64,000 bases of DNA from Unio delphinus. Its lineage: Eukaryota; Mollusca; Bivalvia; Unionida; Unionidae. The position numbers and the translations under genes were made by a program. This document shows, one piece after another, positions 13,065 to 26,200 of the stretch (within the stretch, counting starts at the first letter, position 1; each line of letters starts with the position of its first letter). The DNA lies in contig JAQISU010000071.1 in the NCBI GenBank assembly GCA_029339505.1, forward strand, positions 186,001 to 250,000, in the 5' to 3' direction. The notes below the pieces were generated by a model. It ran no database searches, was not told the DNA's origin, and saw only the letters and a list, made by a program, of their open reading frames with translations.

Positions 13065-13864
13065 GATATATAATGAGAGATGCAGCTTAACTAATATGGA
13101 GTAATCTGATATCAGACATCTCAACTTTGATAGCTGAATCTCGATTGATATAGAACTATGTGATTTGGATGCCGGCTATAGATATGTCTCCAGACATAAG
13201 CTTACATGTTGTCAGATTTATCTTCATGTAGTTTGACATACGTATATCGATACATCTTCACGAAGATGGAATAATGTAGAGATCTATGAGTCTGCGTAGA
13301 TTGTCATATGTAGATAGATTTATCCCCAAGAATGTGAATGTATCTGAATTGAACCATCCAAACGTATATAACTATATTTGGATTGAAATATCTCGATCTG
13401 TTCTAGCAAATATGGATAGTTATAGTTATGTGCTGTTGGATATTTGTTGAGATCAGCATGATAACGAAGCTTGAAACATCTGTATTCAAACCACATCAAC
13501 GTTTATATATGTATCTCGATTGACATACCACGATTTAATTTGGTTTCGGTCTACAGATATTTCTCTAAACGTAAGCTTACATGTTGTCAGATTTATCTTT
13601 ATGTAGTTTGACATACGTATAACGATACATCTTCACGAAGATGGAATGATGTTGAGATCTATCAGTCTACGTACACTGTCATATTTAGATAGATTTATCC
13701 CCAAGAATGTGAATCTATCTGAATTGAACCATCGCAACGTATATAACTATATTTGGATTGAAATATCTCGATCTCTTCTGGTAAATATGGATAGTTATAG
13801 CTGTCTGATGTTGGATATATATTGAGATAAGCATGATAACGAAGATTGAAACATCTGTATTCAA
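13065..13864 (-). repeat. Type-2 remnant plus two type-1 monomers at the junction
   Basis: About 50 bp of type-2 sequence (to 13,114) is followed by monomers at 13,115-13,490, with GCCGGC at 13,171-13,176, and 13,491-13,864. GTTGAGATCAGCATG near 13,446 and the inverted CTAAATATGACAG near 13,676-13,688 are private variants of the left-array block at 4.9-5.1 kb and 6.4-6.6 kb. Confidence 0.9.
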
Positions 13865-14244
13865 CCACATCAACGTGTATATATGTATCTCAATTGATAT
13901 AGCAGGATGTAATTTGGTTTCGATCTACAGATATATCTCCAAACGCAATCTTACATGTTGTCAGATTTATCTTCATATAGTTTGCAATAGGTATATAGAT
14001 ACTTAAGCACGTAGATGGAAATACGTAGATATTTATACGTCTACGTAGATTGTCATATGTAGATGTAATATTCATGTAAAGAGTGAATCTAGCTGAATTG
14101 GAAAACATTGACAAAGTTAGTGGTATTTGGATTGAAATATCTCGATGTATTTTGTTTAATGTGGATAGTTATGAATAGCACCTATGTGTAGGTGGATATA
14201 TAATGAGAGATGCAGCTTAACTAATATGGAGTAATCTGATATCA
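13865..14244 (-). repeat. Type-2 monomer (CTTAAG subtype, inverted)
   Basis: Reverse complement of the subtype starting at 4,323 and 5,819. Over 13,890-14,114 the recurrent 74-codon frame is the same as at 4,452-4,676, including TACTTAAGCACG and TTTGCAATAGG. Near 14,172-14,183 it gains about 7 bp that complete a hairpin. It lacks the usual ACGTCTTCACG form of the 11-mer HORs. Confidence 0.92.
14179..14194. other. Hairpin-forming insertion, CACCTA-TGTG-TAGGTG
   Basis: Other type-2 copies read TTATAGCTATGTGTAGGTGG here. This copy reads TTATGAATAGCACCTATGTG followed by TAGGTGG. The added bases turn an imperfect inverted repeat into perfect 6-bp arms around a TGTG loop. That is the classic signature of quasi-palindrome correction by template switching during replication. 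Confidence 0.8.
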
Positions 14245-15734
14245 GACATCTCAACTTTGATAGCTGAATCTCGATTGATATAGAACTATGTGATTTGGAT
14301 GCCGGATATAGATATGTCACCAGACATAAGCTTACATTTTGTCAGATTTATCTTCATGTAGTTTGACATACGTATACCGATACATCTTCACGAGGATGGA
14401 ATAATGTCGTGATCTCTGAGTCTGCGTAGATTATCATATGTAGATAGATTTATCCCCAAGAATGTGAATCTGTCTGAATTGAAGCACCGCAACGTATGTA
14501 ACTATATTTGGATTGAAATATCTCGATCTGTACTAGTAAATATGGATAGTTATAGTTCTGTGCTGTTGAATATATGTTGAGATAAGCATGATAACGAAGC
14601 TTGAAACATCTGTATTCAAACCACATCAACGTTTATATATGTATCTCGATTCATATACCACGACTTAATTTCTATTCGGTCTACAGATATATCTCCAAAC
14701 GTAAGCTTACATGTTGTCAGATTTATCTTCATGAAGTTTGACATACGTATATCGATACATCTTCACGAAGATGGAATAATATAGAGATCTAAGAGTCTGC
14801 GTAGATTGTCATATGTAGATAGATTTATCCCCAAGAATTTGAATCTATCTGATATGAACCACCGCAACGTATATAACTATATTTGGATTGAAATATCTCG
14901 ATCTGTTCTAGTAAATATGGATAGTTATAGTTATGTGCTGTTGGATATGTGTTGAGATAAGCATGACAACGAAGCTTGAAACATCTGTATTCAAACCACA
15001 TCAACGTTTATATATGTATCTCGATTGATATCCCACGATTTAATTTGGTTTAGGTCTACAGATATATCTCCAAACGTAAGCTTACATGTTGTCAGATTTA
15101 TCTTCATGTAGTTTGACATACGTATATCGATACATCTTCACTAAGATGGAATAATGTCGTTATCTATCAGTCTGCGTAGATTGTCATATGTAGCTAGATT
15201 TATCCCCAAGAATGTGAATCTATCTTAATTGAAGCACCGCAACGTATATAATTATATTTGGATTGTAATATATCGATCTGTTCTAGTAAATATGGATAGT
15301 TAAAGTTATTTGCTGTTGGATATGTGTTGAGATACGCATGATAACGAAGCTTGAAACATCTGTATTCAAACCACATCAACGTTTATATATGTATCTTGAT
15401 TGATATACAACGATTTAATTTGGTTTCGGTCTACAGATATATCTCCAAACCTAAGCTTACATGTTGTCAGATTTATCTTCATGTAGTTTGACAAACGTAT
15501 ATCGATACATCTGCACGAAGATGGAATAATGTAGATATCTATCAGTCTACGTAGATTGTCATATGTAGATAGATTTATCCCCAATAATGTGAATCTATCT
15601 GAATTGAACCATCGCAACGTATATAACTATATTTGGACTGAAATATCTTTATCTCTTCTGGTAAATATGGATAGTTATAGCTGTCTGATATTGGATATAA
15701 GCATGATAACGAAGTTTGAAACATCTGTATTCAA
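14245..15734 (-). repeat. Four type-1 monomers, left-array-like
   Basis: Starts at 14,245, 14,621, 14,996 and 15,371. The first carries GCCGGA in place of GCCGGC near 14,300. The third has GTAGCTAGATTT and GAGATACGCATG, the inverted private variants of the 8,064 monomer. The last is 364 bp because ten bases are missing near 15,697. This is the final block of the irregular 5-mer organisation before regular 11-mers start. Confidence 0.88.
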
Positions 15735-18700
15735 CCACATCAACGTGTATATATGTATCTCAATTGATCTAGCACGATGTAATTTGGTTTCGATCTACAG
15801 ATATATCTCCAAGCGCAATCTTACATGTTGTCAGATTTATCTTGATGTTTTTTATAGGTATATAGATACGTCTTCACGTAGATGGAAATACTTAGATATA
15901 TATACGACTACGTTAATAGTCAGATATAGATGTAATATTCATGTAAAGAGTGAATCTAGCTGAATTGGAAAACAACGACAAAGATAGTTGTATTTTGATT
16001 GAAATATCTCAATGTATTTTGTTTAATGTGGATAGTTATAGCTATGTGTAGGTGGATATATAATGAGAGATGCAGCTTAACTAATATGGAGTAATCTGAT
16101 ATCAGACATCTCAACTTTGATAGCTGAATCTCGATTGATATAGAACTATGTGATTTGGATGCCGGCTATAGATATGTCACCAGACATAAGCTTACATGTT
16201 GTCAGATTTATCTTCATGTAGTTTGACATACGTATATAGATACATCTTCACGAAGATGGAATAATGTCGTGATCTATGAGTCTGCGTAGATTGTCATATG
16301 TAGATAGATTTATCCCCAAGAATGTGAATCTGTCTGAATTGAAGCACCGCAACGTATATAACTATATTTGGATTGAAATATCTCGATCTGTACTGGTAAA
16401 TATGGATAGTTATAGTTATGTGCTGTTGGATATGTGTTGAGATCAGCATGATAACGAAGCTTGAAACGTCTGTATTCAAACAACATCAACGTTTATATAT
16501 GTATCCGGATTGATATACCCCGATTTAATTTGGTTTCGGTCTACAGATATATCTCCAAACCTAAGCTTACATGTTGTCAGATTTATCTTCATGTAGTTTG
16601 ACAAACGTATATCGATACATCTGCACGAAGATGGAATAATGTAGATATCTATCAGTCTACGTAGATTGTCATATGTAGATAGATTTATCCCCAATAATGT
16701 GAATCTGTCTGAATTGAAGCACCGCAACGTATATAACTATATTTGGATTGAAATATCTCGATCTGTACTAGTAAATATGGATAGTTATAGTTATGTGCTG
16801 TTGAATATGTGTTGAGATAAGCATGATAACGAAGCTTGAAACATCTGTATTCAAACCACATCAACGTTTATATATGTATCTCGATTCATATACCACGACT
16901 TAATTTCTTTTCGGTCTACAGATATATCTCTAAACGTAAGCTTACATGTTGTCAGATTTATCTTCATGTAGTTTGACAAACGTATATCGATACATCTGCA
17001 CGAAGATGGAATAATGTAGATATCTATCAGTCTACGTAAATTGTCATATGTAGATAGATTTATCCCCAAGAATGTGAATCTATCTGAATTGAACCACCGC
17101 AACGTATATAACTATATTTGGATTGAAATATCTCGAACTGTTCTAGTAAATATGGATAGTTATAGTTATGTGCTGTTGTATATATGTTGTGATAAGCATG
17201 ATAACGAAGCCTGAAACATCTGTATTCAAACCACATCAACTGTTATATATGTATCTCGATTGATATACCACGATTCAATTTGGTTTCGGTCTAAAGATAT
17301 ATATCCAAACGTAAGCTTACAAGTTTTCAGATTTATCTTAATGAAGTTTGACATACGTATATCGATACATCTTCACGAAGATGGAATAATGTCGTGATCT
17401 ATGAGTCTGCGTAGATTGTCATATGTAGATAGATTTATCCCCAAGAATGTGAATCTGTCTGAATTGAAGCACCGCAACGTATATAACTATATTTGGATTG
17501 AAATATCTCGATCTGTACTGGTAAATATGGATAGTTATAGTTATGTGCTGTTGAATATGTGTTGAGATAAGCATGATAACGAAGCTTGAAACATCTGTAT
17601 TCAAACCACATCAACGTTTATATATGTAGCTCGATTCATATACCACGACTTAATTTCTTTTCGGTCTACAGATATATCTCCAAACGTAAGCTTACATGTT
17701 GTCAGATTTATCTTCATGTAGTTTGACATACGTATATCGATACATCTGCACGAAGATGGAATAATGTAGATATCTATCAGTCCACGTAGATTGTCATATG
17801 TAGATAGATTTATCCCCAAGAATGTGAATCTATCTGAATTGAACACCACAACGTATATAACTATATTTGGACTGAAATATCTCGAACTCTTCTAGTAAAT
17901 ATGGATAGTTATAGTTATGTGCTGTTGGATATGTGTTGTGATAAGCATGATAACAAAGCCTGAAACATCTGTATTCAAACCACATCAACGGTTATATATG
18001 TATCTCGATTGATATACCACGATTCAATTTGGTTTCGGTCTACAGATATATCTCCAAACATAAGCTTACAAGTTTTCAGATTTCTCTTCATGTTTTTTTA
18101 CATACGTATATCTATACATCTTCACGAAGATGGAATAATGTAGAGATCTATCAGTCTACGTAGATTGTCATATGTAGATAGATTTATCCCCAAGAATGTG
18201 AATCTATCTGAATTGAACAACATCAATATATATAACTATATTTGGATTGAAATATCTCGATCTTTCCTAGTAAATATGGATAGTTATAGTTATGTGCTGT
18301 TGGATATGTGTTGAGATTCGCATGATAACGAAGCTTGAAACATCTGTATTCAAACCACATCAACGTTTATATATTTATCTTGATTGATATACAACGATTT
18401 AATTTGGTTTCGGTCTACAGATATATCTCCAAACGTAAGCTTACATGTTGTCAGATTTATCTTCATGTAGTTTGACATACGTATATCGATACATCTTCAC
18501 GAAGATGGAATAATGTAGATATCTATCAGTCTACGTAGATTGTCATATGTAAATAGATTTATCCCCAAGAATGTGAATCTATCTGAATTGAAGCAACGCA
18601 ACGTATATAACTATATTTGGATTGAAATATCTCGATCTGTTCTAGTAAATATGGATAGTTATAGTTATGTGCTGTTGAATATGTGTTGAGATAAGCATGA

Positions 18701-19853
18701 TAACGAAGCTTGAAACATCTGCATTCAAACCACATCAACGTTTATATATGTATCTCGATTCATATACCACGACTTAATTTCTTTTCGGTCTACAGATATA
18801 TCTCCAAACGTAAGCTTACATGTTGTCAGATTTATCTTCATGAAGTTTGACATTCGTATATCGATACATCTTCACGAAGATGGAACAATGTAGTAATCTT
18901 TCAGTCTACCTAGATTGTCCTATGTAGATAGATTTGTCCCCAAGAATGTGAATCTATCTGAATTGAACCTCCACAACGTATATAACTATATTATGATTGA
19001 AATATCTCGATCTGTTCTAGTAAATATGGATAGTTATAGTTATGTGCTGTTGGATATGTGTTGAGATCAGCATGATAACGAAGCTTATAACATCTGTATT
19101 CAAACCACATCAACGTTTATATATGTATTCGGATTGATATACCACGATTTAATTTGGTTTCGGTCTACAGATATATCTCCAAACCTAAGCTTACATGTTG
19201 TCAGATTTATCTTCATGTAGTTTGACAAACGTATATCGATACATCTACACGAAGATGGAATAATGTAGATATCTATCAGTCTACGTAGATTGTCATATGT
19301 AGATAGATTTATCCCCAATAATGTGAATCTATCTGAATTGAACCACAGCAACGTATATAACTATATTTGGATTGAAATATCTCGAACTGTTCTAGTAAAT
19401 ATGGATAGTTATAGTTATGTGCTGTTGGATATGTGTTGTGATAAGCATGATAAAGAAGCCTGAAACATCTATATTCAAACCACATCAACGGTTATATATG
19501 TATCTCGATTGATATACCACGATTCAATTTGGTTTCGGTCTAAAGATATATATCCAAACGTAAGCTTACAAGTTTTCAGATTTATCTTCATGAAGTTTGA
19601 CATACGTATGTCGATACATCGTCACGAAGATGGAATAATGTAGAGATCTATCAGTCTACGTAGATTGTCATATGTAGATAGATTTATCCCCAAGAATGTG
19701 AATCTATCTGAATTGAACCATCGCAACGTATATAACTATATTTGGATTGAAATATCTTTATCTCTTCTGGTAAATATGGATAGTTATAGCTGTCTGATAT
19801 TGGATATATGTTGAGATAAGCATGATAACGAAGTTTGAAACATCTGTATTCAA
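15735..19853 (-). repeat. HOR unit 1, 11 monomers, 4,119 bp
   Basis: First regular unit, with monomers starting near 15,735 (m1), 16,105, 16,481, 16,856, 17,230, 17,606, 17,980, 18,354, 18,730, 19,105 and 19,480. m1 has lost 3 bp near 15,848 (GATGTTTTTTATAGG for GATGTAGTTTTTTATAGG). In m2 the distal part (about 16,300-16,430) resembles m5 (TTTATCCCC, GAAGCACCGC, GTACTGGTAAAT) rather than the usual m2 (TTTGTCCCC, AACCTCCGC, ATTATGATTG), suggesting gene conversion. As the outermost unit it is the most divergent of the 11-mers. Confidence 0.9.
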
Positions 19854-22800
19854 CCACATCAACGTGTATATATGTATCTCAATTGATCTAGCACGATGTA
19901 ATTTGGTTTCGATCTACAGATATATCTCCAAACGCAATCTTACATGTTGTCAGATTTATCTTGATGTAGTTTTTTATAGGTATATAGATACGTCTTCACG
20001 TAGATGGAAATACTTAGATATATATACGACTACGTAAATAGTCAGATATAGATGTAATATTCATGTAAAGAGTGAATCTAGCTGAATTGGAAAACATCGA
20101 CAAAGATAGTTGTATTTTGATTGAAATATCTCAATGTATTTTGTTTAATGTGGATAGTTATAGCTATGTGTAGGTGGATATATAATGAGAGATGCAGCTT
20201 AACTAATATGGAGTAATCTGATATCAGACATCTCAACTTTGATAGCTGAATCTCGATTGATATAGAACTATGTGATTTGGATGCCGGCTATAGATATGTC
20301 ACCAGACATAAGCTTACATGTTGTCAGATTTATCTTCATGTAGTTTGACATACGTATATCGATACATCTTCACGAAGATGGAATAATGTCGTGATCTATG
20401 AGTCTGCGTAGATTGTCATATGTAGATAGATTTGTCCCCAAGAATGTGAATCTATCTGAATTGAACCTCCGCAACGTATATAACTATATTATGATTGAAA
20501 TATCTCGAACTGTTCTAGTAAATATGGATAGTTATAGTTATGTGCTGTTGGATATGTGTTGAGATCAGCATGATAACGAAGCTTGAAACGTCTGTATTCA
20601 AACCACATCAACGTTTATATATGTATCCGGATTGATATACCCCGATTTAATTTGGTTTCGGTCTACAGATATATCTCCAAACCTAAGCTTACATGTTGTC
20701 AGATTTATCTTCATGTAGTTTGACAAACGTATATCGATACATCTGCACGAAGATGGAATAATGTAGATATCTATCAGTCTACGTAGATTGTCATATGTAG
20801 ATAGATTTATCCCCAATAATGTGAATCTGTCTGAATTGAAGCACCGCAACGTATATAACTATATTTGCATTGAAATATCTCGATCTGTACTAGTAAATAT
20901 AGATAGTTATAGTTATGTGCTGTTGAATATGTGTTGAGATAAGCATGATAACGAAGCTTGAAACATCTGTATTCAAACCACATCAACGTTTATATATGTA
21001 GCTCGATTCATATACCACGACTTAATTTCTTTTCGGTCTACAGATATATCTCCAAACGTAAGCTTACATGTTGTCAGATTTATCTTCATGTAGTTTGACA
21101 AACGTATATCGATACATCTGCACGAAGATGGAATAATGTAGATATCTATCAGTCTACGTAGATTGTCATATGTAGATAGATTTATCCCCAAGAATGTGAA
21201 TCTATCTGAATTGAACCACCGCAACGTATATAACTATATTTGGATTGAAATATCTCGAACTGTTCTAGTAAATATGGACAGTTATAGTTATGTGCTGTTG
21301 TATATATGTTGTGATAAGCATGATAACGAAGCCTGAAACATCTGTATTCAAGCCACATCAACTGTTATATATGTATCTCGATTGATATACCACGATTCAA
21401 TTTGGTTTCGGTCTACAGATATATCTCCAAACGTAAGCTTACAAGTTTTCAGATTTATCTTCATGAAGTTTGACATACGTATATCGATACATCTTCACGA
21501 AGATGGAATAATGTCGTGATCTATGAGTCTGCGTAGATTGTCATATGTAGATAGATTTATCCCCAAGAATGTGAATCTGTCTGAATTGAAGCACCGCAAC
21601 GTATATAACTATATTTGGATTGAAATATCTCGATCTGTACTGGTAAATATGGATAGTTATAGTTATGTGCTGTTGAATATGTGTTGAGATAAGCATGATA
21701 ACGAAGCTTGAAACATCTGTATTCAAACCACATCAACGTTTATATATGTAGCTCGATTCATATACCACGACTTAATTTCTTTTCGGTCTACAGATATATC
21801 TCCAAACGTAAGCTTACATGTTGTCAGATTTATCTTCATGTAGTTTGACATACGTATATCGATACATCTGCACGAAGATGGAATAATGTAGATATCTATC
21901 AGTCTACGTAGATTGTCATATGTAGATAGATTTATCCCGAAGAATGTGAATCTATCTGAATTGAACACCACATTGTATATAACTATATTTGGACTGAAAT
22001 ATCTCGATCTTTCCTAGTAAATATGGATAGTTATAGTTATGTGCTGTTGGATATGTGTTGAGATTCGCATGATAACGAAGCTTGAAACATCTGTATTCAA
22101 ACCACATCAACGTTTATATATTTATCTTGATTGATATACAACGATTTAATTTGGTTTCGGTCTACAGATATATCTCCAAACGTAAGCTTACATGTTGTCA
22201 GATTTATCTTCATGTAGTTTGACATACGTATATCGATACATCTTCACGAAGATGGAATAATGTAGATATCTATCAGTCTACGTAGATTGTCATATGTAAA
22301 TAGATTTATCCCCAAGAATGGGAATCTATCTGAATTGAACCTCCGCAACGTATATAACTATATTATGATTGAAATATCTCGATCTGTTCTAGTAAATATG
22401 GATAGTTATAGTTATGTGCTGTTGGATATGTGTTGAGATCAGCATGATAACGAAGCTTGAAACATCTGTATTCAAACCACATCAACGTTTATATATGTAT
22501 CCGGATTGATATACCACGATTTAATTTGGTTTCGGTCTACAGATATATCTCCAAACCTAAGCTTACATGTTGTCAGATTTATCTTCATGTAGTTTGACAA
22601 ACGTATATCGATACATCTGCACGAAGATGGAATAATGTAGATATCTATCAGTCTACGTAGATTGTCATATGTAGATAGATTTATCCCCAATAATGTGAAT
22701 CTATCTGAATTGAACCACAGCAACGTATATAACTATATTTGGATTGAAATATCTCGAACTGTTCTAGTAAATATGGATAGTTATAGTTATGTGCTGTTGG

Positions 22801-23225
22801 ATATGTGTTGTGATAAGCATGATAAAGAAGCCTGAAACATCTATATTCAAACCACATCAACGGTTATAAATGTATCTCGATTGATATACCACGATTCAAT
22901 TTGGTTTCGGTCTAAAGATATATATCCAAACGTAAGCTTACAAGTTTTCAGATTTATCTTCATGAAGTTTGACATACGTATATCGATACATCGTCACGAA
23001 GATGGAATAATGTAGAGATCTATCAGTCTACGTAGATTGTCATATGTAGATAGATTTATCCCCAAGAATGTGAATCTATCTGAATTGAACCATCGTAACG
23101 TATATAACTATATTTGGATTGAAATATCTTTATCTCTTCTGGTAAATATGGATAGTTATAGCTGTCTGATATTGGATATATGTTGAGATAAGCATGATAA
23201 CGAAGTTTGAAACATCTGTATTCAA
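19854..23225 (-). repeat. HOR unit 2, 9 monomers (m7 and m9 absent), 3,372 bp
   Basis: Order m1-m6, m8, m10, m11. The m6 to m7-tail switch lies in 21,994-22,008: GGACTGAAATATCTCGA is m6, the following TCTTTCCTAG is m7 tail, and m8 starts next. The m8 to m9-tail switch lies in about 22,305-22,340: CATATGTAAATAGATTT is m8, AACCTCCGC is m9 tail, and m10 starts next. m4 at about 20,978 carries the m6 variant GTAGCTCGATTC. Two separate one-monomer deletions are the simplest reading. Confidence 0.88.
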
Positions 23226-26200
23226 CCACATCAACGTGTATATATGTATCTCAATTGATCTAGCACGATGTAATTTGGTTTCGATCTACAGATATATCTC
23301 CAAACGCAATCTTACATGTTGTCAGATTTATCTTGATGTAGTTTTTTTATAGGTATATAGATACGTCTTCACGTAGATGGAAATACTTAGATATATATAC
23401 GACTACGTAAATAGTCAGATATAGATGTAATATTCATGTAAAGAGTGAATCTAGCTGAATTGGAAAACATCGACAAAGATAGTTGTATTTTGATTGAAAT
23501 ATCTCAATGTATTTTGTTTAATGTGGATAGTTATAGCTATGTGTAGGTGGATATATAATGAGAGATGCAGCTTAACTAATATGGAGTAATCTGATATCAG
23601 ACATCTCAACTTTGATAGCTGAATCTCGATTGATATAGAACTATGTGATTTGGATGCTGGCTATAGATATGTCACCAGACATAAGCTTACATGTCGTCAG
23701 ATTTATCTTCATGTAGTTTGACATACGTATATCGATACATCTTCACGAAGATGGAATAATGTCGTGATCTATGAGTCTGCGTAGATTGTCATATGTAGAT
23801 AGATTTGTCCCCAAGAATGTGAATCTATCTGAATTGAACCTCCGCAACGTATATAACTATATTATGATTGAAATATCTCGATCTGTTCTAGTAAATATGG
23901 ATAGTTATAGTTATGTGCTGTTGGATATGTGTTGAGATCAACATGATAACGAAGCTTGAAACATCTGTATTCAAACCACATCAACGTTTATATATGTATC
24001 TCGATTCATATACCACGACTTAATTTCTTTTCGGTCTACAGATATATCTCCAAACGTAAGCTTACATGTTGTCAGATTTATCTTCATGTAGTTTGACAAA
24101 CGTATATCGATACATCTGCACGAAGATGGAATAATGTAGATATCTATCAGTCTACGTAGATTGTCATATGTAGATAGATTTATCCCCAAGAATGTGAATC
24201 TATCTGAATTGAACCACCGCAAAGTATATAACTATATTTGGATTGAAATATCTCGAACTGTTCTAGTAAATATGGATAGTTATAGTTATGTGCTGTTGTA
24301 TATATGTTGTGATAAGCATGATAACGAAGCCTGAAACATCTGTATTCAAACCACATCAACTGTTATATATGTATCTCGATTGATATACCACGATTCAATT
24401 TGGTTTCGGTCTAAAGATATATATCCAAACGTAAGCTTACAAGTTTTCAGATTTATCTTCATGAAGTTTGACATACGTATATCGATACATCTTCACGAAG
24501 ATGGAATAATGTCGTGATCTATGAGTCTACGTAGATTGTCATATGTAGATAGATTTATCCCCAAGAATGTGAATCTGTCTGAATTGAAGCACCGCAACGT
24601 ATATAACTATATTTGGATTGAAATATCTCGATCTGTACTGGTAAATATGGATAGTTATAGTTATGTGCTGTTGAATATGTGTTGAGATAAGCATGATAAC
24701 GAAGCTTGAAACATCTGTATTCAAACCACATCAACGTTTATATATGTAGCTCGATTCATATACCACGACTTAATTTCTTTTCGGTCTACAGATATATCTC
24801 CAAACGTAAGCTTACATGTTGTCAGATTTATCTTCATCTAGTTTGACATACGTATATCGATACATCTGCACGAAGATGGAATAATGTAGATATATATCAG
24901 TCTACGTAGATTGTCATATGCAGATAGATTTATCCCCAAGAATGTGAATCTATCTGAATTGAACACCACAACGTATATAACTATATTTGGACTGAAATAT
25001 CTCGAACTGTTCTAGTAAATATGGATAGTTATAGTTATGTGCTGTTGGATATGTGTTGTGATAAGCATGATAACAAAGCCTGAAACATCTGTATTCAAAC
25101 CACATCAACGGTTATATATGTATCTCGATTGATATACCACGATTCAATTTGGTTTCGGTCTACAGATATATCTCCAAACATAAGCTTACAAGTTTTCAGA
25201 TTTATCTTCATGTAGTTTGACATACGTATATCGATACATCTTCACGAAGATGGAATAATGTAGAGATCTATCAGACTACGTAGATTGTCATATGTAGATA
25301 GATTTATCCCCAAGAATGTGAATCTATCTATATTGAACAACATCAATATATATAACTATATTTGGATTGAAATATCTCGATCTTTCCTAGTAAATATGGA
25401 TAGTTATAGTTATGTGCTGTTGGATATGTGTTGAGATTCGCATGATAACGAAGCTTGAAACATCTGTATTCAAACAACATCAACGTTTATATATTTATCT
25501 TGATTGATATACAACGATTTTATTTGGTTTCGGTCTACAGATATATCTCCAAACGTAAGCTTACATGTTGTCAGATTTATCTTCATGTAGTTTGACATAC
25601 GTATATCGATACATCTTCACGAAGATGGAATAATGTAGATATCTATCAGTCTACGTAGATTGTCATATGTAGATAGATTTATCCCCAAGAATGTGAATCT
25701 ATCTGAATTGAAGCAACGCAACGTATATAACTATATTTGGATTGAAATATCTCGATCTGTTCTAGTAAATATGGATAGTTATAGTTATGTGCTGTTGAAT
25801 ATGTGTTGAGATAAGCATGATAACGAAGCTTGAAACATCTGCATTCAAACCACATCAACGTTTATATATGTATCTCGATTCATATACCACGACTTAATTT
25901 CTTTTCGGTCTACAGATATATCTCCAAACGTAAGCTTACATGTTGTCAGATTTATCTTCATGAAGTTTGACATTCGTATATCGATACATCTTCACGAAGA
26001 TGGAACAATGTAGTAATCTTTCAGTCTACCTAGATTGTCATATGTAGATAGATTTGTCCCCAAGAATGTGAATCTATCTGAATTGAACCTCCGCAACGTA
26101 TATAACTATATTATGATTGAAATATCTCGATCTGTTCTAGTAAATATGGATAGTTATAGTTATGTGCTGTTGGATATGTGTTGAGATCAGCATGATAACG

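Noticed and set aside
13000..13100. Transposon or other element inserted at the orientation switch
   Set aside because: Only about 17 bp of AT filler separates the two arrays; there are no terminal repeats, target-site duplication or coding sequence.
13000..13130. Perfect palindrome from a fold-back at the junction
   Set aside because: The two flanks are at different monomer phases and classes (type-1 left, type-2 right), so they do not pair as arms across the junction.
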